Origin: Marsupella aquatica | Lineage: Eukaryota > Marchantiophyta | Assembly: GCA_973895155.1 (NCBI GenBank) | Contig: OZ316891.1 | Coordinates: 5,456,001-5,520,000 of the forward strand | Direction of reading: 5' to 3' | DNA length: 64,000 bases | In this document: positions 58,886-64,000 of the stretch, in pieces | Layout: every line of letters begins with the position of its first letter | Numbering within the stretch: the first letter of the stretch is position 1 | Made by a program: the position numbers and the translations under genes | Notes under the pieces: model-generated | Database searches by the model: none | Told to the model about the DNA's origin: nothing | Seen by the model: the letters and a program-made list of their open reading frames with translations, nothing else

Positions 58886-61678
58886 CGTTTTAGTCGCTCT
58901 CCCTACGAGACGAAATGCAGCTCAACTGTGGATGTCGTGAAGCCCAGGGAGTACTCAGGGAGCAATCTTGTTTTCAAACAGCGATGCTGCAAAAGCCAAA
59001 TTCAGGCAACGGCAGGACATTAGAAGGATTCAAACCAAGGAATTTGCACGTGCTAATTAACTCCGGGTGACAGGCTCCCTCACATCGTCTTGGAAAGGAC
59101 ATTGTCAAGAAATGATCCCTTTCCCTCAGAGCTTGATGTGTTATCAACCTAAGAAATATTGTACTTCATTTGAACCCAATCTAATAGATCAAACCTCGTG
59201 ATCGACCTAATTTATGGTGAGGCACCCAATTTAACTACCATGAAGGTCACAATATAGTTGCTTGCTCAATTCTCCTCATAGCAGCCAGGTGCATATATTT
59301 ACGTCACTCACGAACAACAGAATGTGATTGCGGCAGTAATTTTGTAACAAAGTGTCCAGGCAAGACTACCACAGCAAAAGTGATTGAGAAATTCAGGTAA
59401 AGTGCCTCGTGGTATATATTGTGACAGCAGTCCAACTGGCGCAAGACACTCCACTTGATTTCAAGATGGACTGTCACACTGACCGGATTTTCTATCAACT
59501 GAATATTGTTATCACAACACAATCAAAAGCTCGAGACCAAGAGCAGCTAGGGAACGAAATGGGGATTCCTTTCAAATTCACATCTTTCATAAGGTATTTA
59601 ATTGCTGGTCGAGAACAAATGATACCTCGCGCCCTGAAGGACAGAATCTTATTATAGGTATAAGTCCAGCTCAGTAAGCGAGCTTTCCGTATGAGCAACT
59701 CAAGCAGAGTATTTAACGCCTTCGGAAGAATGGAGTCTGACCATCAATTTACCACAGCTGCCGCTCTTCTGGATGAGCTTTATCGCCCGCTGTATCCAGG
59801 CTGTTACCCAGAACAGAGGATTGCTTGGAAAGCTGAGAGTCCCAACTCGGATTGAAAGACACCAACTATGTAAGGCCAGACAATAATCCACCGACCAAAC
59901 TCACCGATCCGCATTAAGCATCCGATTCTATGACTTTAGATTCCACAGAAGCGACCGTTGTAAATCAAACCACGGCAGCGCCAACAAAGAGGCATGCACA
60001 ATGAATCCGATTGAAACTATGAATTGTAAACTTAGCACCCAATTATATGTTCGAGACTGCTACTTCCCCTATCCTTGATCCTCGAATGCAATAGCTATTT
60101 ACAAATTTATGGAGACAGTGCAAATAGTACCGATCCTCCGTCATCACAGAGTAGTGAGAACACTCCCCTGCTATCAATCGTCAGGTCATCGGGACAACCT
60201 CACAGAGGGGGAGATTATTTTTGCAAAGGGGTGGTGGGTCTCACCCCTCACTAAAATCTAACCATGCATGCATCTCGACCAGAACTGGGCCAGGTGCATC
60301 GCATATGTGGTCCCAGCTGCATCCGGAAAGTTCAGCATAGGGGCAACTCGCCTGAGTGCCCGAAACATGAAGGTGAGCTTCCTGTCAACTCTGCTCCCTT
60401 CGCTTTCCACCGAATTTCACGGGGCCAATCAAAACTCGTGTCACTCTCGTGCGGCTTGTCATAGTAAACTTTTGACAGGACACTCTTCTTCTGGCTGGCT
60501 CCTCGCTGATCCGTGTGGGGTAGGTTCATTCATTCTACCAAATCTATGTGCAGCAGATTGTGAACTTTGGTCATGTGCAGTGGATGAATCTACGGTCTTG
60601 AACTGCCCCGGAAAGTGGCGCATGCATCTGGTGCCTTCGATCTTGGCAATAGTTCGAGAGTCTTATCTCGTGGGATCGTTTCACCGTTTTGAGATGCCAT
60701 GAGTCAACAGTACTTTTTCCGGTCGTCAAAACTCATTTTTATTCATGTAGCACAAGGGAGAATAGAATATAGTAAACAGTACTTCTTGAGGACCTGAGCT
60801 GATTGAATGAATTAGGGGAGATTGAATCCGTCTGATGAGTGCCTAAAAAGGTGTGAAGGAGAGTATATCTGAGGATCAGTCTGTCCCACGGGATGGGTCA
60901 CGGAAGACTGTGAACTCTGCCTTATTGGATTGGTACGAGTCTGTGAAATAAAACTCCTGGGCGAGCCGCCGAAGAAAAGATGTCACGGTGGTCTGACAAT
61001 TCCGAGGTCGTGTAGGCAGGAGCTGGACTGGGAATTAGCCTTGGGGATGGTTTCAGGGACGACACTGAATCCACACGATTCTGTTCTGCAGCTTGGCTAA
61101 CTCTGGAGGAATGGGGAAGGAAAGGAATCGTGGACCACAGTGAACTTCCAGATCGATTACGTCCGTGTGCGCAGAGGAGAAAGCAGTCACGAGGCCGCTT
61201 GCCTTAGGTACGGGAAGCTAACTGAGATCTGTTCCCGGAGAAAATGTGAGCGCAGAATATCCAACCCCTGGATCGAACTTGAAAAATATCTTTCGCCCGA
61301 ATAGTTGAGATTCCTGTCCTTTATTTTACAAGCAGAGGAAGTTGGTCTAGTGGTCCAGGATACATTTCTAGCTTGCGAGAGATTTTATAGGAAACGACTT
61401 CAAACTCCTTCAACGTTTGGAACTGTGCTGCGAGGGGTAAGCAGGGTGGAGGGCACAAATTGTGGAAGAAATTCCCCTGTATCTGGTCCACACATTGAGT
61501 ACTCTTTCTAACTGTTGGTTTTCGGGAATCTGAAATGTGCAGTTGGCTCCGACAGTAATCCCGGTTTCAAATATCCCGAGGGATTTGCAAATTTTGAGCA
61601 TTACTCTGGGTGGGAAGATAGAGGTTCTTATCCCTTTCCTCACTTTGGACAGGGCCTGAACGAAGAGTTTCTTGTACT
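58886..61678. promoter_or_regulatory. 2.8-kb divergent intergenic region between two dioxygenase genes
   Basis: Both dioxygenases start outward from this region, so it holds both promoters. No coding sequence is recognised; frames at 58589-59023 are shadows of copy 1, and 60268-60702 has no known domain. No shared motif between the two gene-proximal ends could be established by eye. Confidence 0.4.
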
Positions 61679-63541
61679 ATGGGGCTAGAAGATCCGATCG
61701 TAGAGTCTTTGGACAATCTAAATATCGGCTCTGCTTCAGATTTCGACGCAAAGGATCCTGCGTTTGTCGTCGAACCGGAGTTTCGACCTAAAACGAAGCA
61801 CAACGAGTTTCTAGAGGCCCTAGACGATCAAATCCCTATTATAGATCTCTCAGCTATCGATGGAGAGAATCCAGAAGGTTTGAGACAAGTAGTAAAGGAG
61901 ATAGGGGAAGCAGCTGCGAATTGGGGTTTCTTTCAGGTTGTGAATCATGGGGTACCCGTGAGCCTGATTGATACATTAGAGAAAGAAGCCATAGCATTTT
62001 TCTCACTGCCACTTGAGGAAAAAAACAAAAGTATCCGTAGTATAGAGAAACCTTTAGGGTACTATCATCAGGAGCTGACGAAGAATCATAGAGACTGGAA
62101 GGAGGTGTTTGATTACGTAACCAAAGAGTTTGTCTCCGTCTCAAGTTCTGATGGCACTGAAGTACACATGTTGAAGAGCCAGTGGCCAGAAAAACCTGCA
62201 GGCCTACGGTACTTTTCCTTACTCGCAATGATTTTCATCTTTGGTCTGCTCTTGAGTAGCAATGTAAAGTGCACTGATGCCAAAGTCTGATTTGTACTCT
62301 TTACGTTTGCATGTAAATTTGCTGAACTTGATTGCAGAATGTTATGTGGACACGCTTAATAGTCATTGGATTGACTGATCTCCGCTTCTGTTCGATGCTT
62401 TGTGAGCTTTTACGAGACCTTGGTTACTCAGTGTGTCCTGCTTACATTTTCTTAGGAGTCTCTAGGACAAAACCTTGCCAACTCTACCCCTATTTGTTTA
62501 TTGGAAAATATTTCTTGCGATCCTTTTTGGAATGAAATTGAGGAAGTGGAAGAATTACGCCCGGTAAGTTCCATGGTATTTGAGTTATTCATCTTGGTGC
62601 TTGACATACTCCTTGGGTTCCTTTTCATTCATTGCAGAGATGCCTGTGAAAAATACGCAAAAGCAGTGGAGAAACTGGGTTTTGAGCTCTTGGGTCTTCT
62701 CTCACAGAGCCTTGGCTTACCAGCAGAGCACTTTCTCAAGCACTTTAGTAACCACACTGCGGCTATCCGCCTCAACTACTACCCACCTTGCCCGATCCCC
62801 AATCTAGCTCTAGGAGTTAACAGGCACAGGGACCCGGGAGCCCTAACTGTTCTTGTGCAAGATGACACGGGAGGTCTTCAAGTGAGACGCAGGGATGGAG
62901 AATGGATCGGGGTGAAGCCCAGGAGGGATGCGTTTGTCATCAACGTGGGAGACATGTTTCAAGTAAGTTGCACTTGTTCCCCGTCTTCGTATACTGTGGA
63001 CGTGCCTTTTAACAATGTACAAATTAACTGCAATGGATCAATTCGCTATACAAGAGGGTTTCCTCATCAATCTATTACAGGACGCTATAGTTTGAGATGA
63101 ACTTGTATAGATGATATCTTCTTCATCGAGCCCGTCTTGGGGATAAATGAGTTTTGTCTGTGGATTGCGTTTTTCATCATAATTGTAGAGTTGTCGTTCA
63201 AGTGTACATATTGCCGGTTCCAGAGAGATTGATTAAGGTGGCGGGGGACTCATGCTTTTGTACTCAACTTTTTGTGTCAGGTATGGACCAACGACAAGTT
63301 TCGTAGCATCGAGCACCAAGCGGTAGTGAATGAAAGTAAGCCGCGTCTGTCATTTCCACTGTTCCTCAACCCCAATTACGACACAGATGTCGCTCCAGTG
63401 CCTGAGTTATTGGATGATAGTCATCCTCCCCGATATTCAAAATACAACTTTGGCTATTTCATAAAGAAAAGGACTGATGGGAACTATAAGCAAGATGGAA
63501 AAAATATCCAGATAGATGACTTTGCCATCAACCGCGACTGA
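61679..63541 (+). CDS. 2-oxoglutarate/Fe(II)-dependent dioxygenase, At3g19000/At3g19010-like, copy 2
   Basis: Exons 61679-62208, 62638-62962 and 63281-63541, 371 residues, with the same phases (2, 0) and intron positions as copy 1. The start is shared (MGLE...) and the N-terminus has IPIIDLSAID and NWGFFQVVNHGVPVSL. HRDWKEVFDY precedes a slightly longer, more variable linker. The catalytic domain has LNYYPPCPIPNLALG, iron ligands H240-R-D242 and H297 (RSIEHQ), and R307-L-S309 for 2-oxoglutarate. The C-terminal NIQIDDFAINRD end matches the family. It is a soluble oxygenase with unknown substrate. Arranged head-to-head with copy 1, it points to an inverted duplication. Copy 1 has Gly-Ser and copy 2 Pro-Gly right after the HRD iron motif, which could alter substrate fit. 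Confidence 0.93.
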
Positions 63542-64000
63542 TACCCAGGCATTCAACTCCATTGTGCTCATATCATGTGACCGCTTATGCTGTGTAGAGT
63601 CTGAACAGGATACTCTGTTACTTGTCAAAATCTTGCCTTTGTACATGTCTCTGTAAGGAGTTACGGTCCTCTCTTAAAACATTCGTAGACAAAGGTGACT
63701 GTTAAAGGGTCGCAATGCAGGCTCTCATATCTGTAGATGAAATTGATTGTTAAGATTATGACGTTCAGACTGCAATGTCAATAGACACTCATGGTAGCAG
63801 CATCTGCTCAGGAAGGCTTTTCTGTGGTCTCTCTGTGGGCGATTTGTTCTACCTTTGTATAATATTACTGTTGAAGTTCAGCTTGATAAGTCAATTTTAT
63901 CTCTCAATTGTTCCTCTATTGTTTCTCCTTTCCACTGGCTACGAACATGGTCTCATTGCCCCTTCTGTTTCGATCCAAAAGAGACTCATTGTGCTTTTTG
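63542..64000. other. Downstream region of dioxygenase copy 2
   Basis: Presumed 3' UTR and flank. No gene or repeat seen. Confidence 0.4.

Noticed and set aside
58589-59023. 144-codon plus-strand ORF
   Set aside because: Antisense to exon 1 of dioxygenase copy 1.

Overview
This window is plant nuclear DNA. The genes carry GT-AG introns, and the recognisable proteins are land-plant families: a full-size ABCB transporter, xyloglucan endotransglucosylase/hydrolases (XTH), a membrane-anchored purple acid phosphatase, a plastid-type dehydroascorbate reductase and 2-oxoglutarate/Fe(II) dioxygenases. The proteins look rather distant from the angiosperm sequences I know. A bryophyte, lycophyte or fern is therefore a reasonable guess, but the sequence alone does not settle it. 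No tRNA, rRNA or CRISPR was found.

Layout. 1-5261 (-): first half of an ABCB transporter (TMD1 and NBD1), running off the left edge. 10223-12047 and 21029-23192 (+): two XTH paralogues with exons 1 and 2 of identical length and the same intron phases, separated by a repeat-rich spacer holding a fold-back repeat, a SINE-like sequence and short tandem duplications. 23384-24052 (-): an unrecognised 222-codon ORF. 26661-30228 (-): a decayed, 3'-truncated copy of mitochondrial alanine:glyoxylate aminotransferase 2. 33560-37872: a PIF/Harbinger DNA transposon with TAA target-site duplications, terminal inverted repeats, a broken Myb/SANT-like ORF1 and a transposase carrying two amber codons. 38239-38620: three copies of a 128-bp tandem repeat. 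39-45.6 kb: AT-rich spacer with dispersed-repeat copies and one GC-rich island. 47644-50794 (+): a two-exon PAP2/PAP9-like purple acid phosphatase. 53686-54591 (-): an intronless dehydroascorbate reductase. 56893-58885 (-) and 61679-63541 (+): a divergent pair of three-exon dioxygenases of the At3g19000/At3g19010 type.

How the genes relate. They do not form one pathway. XTHs act in the wall, ABCB at a membrane, DHAR in ascorbate recycling, PAP as a phosphatase probably held in a membrane, and the dioxygenases probably in small-molecule oxidation. The clear organising events are local gene duplication (XTH pair, dioxygenase pair) and invasion and decay of repeats. Exon limits were set by eye from splice signals, reading phase and remembered family sequence. 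No alignment or transcript evidence was available.
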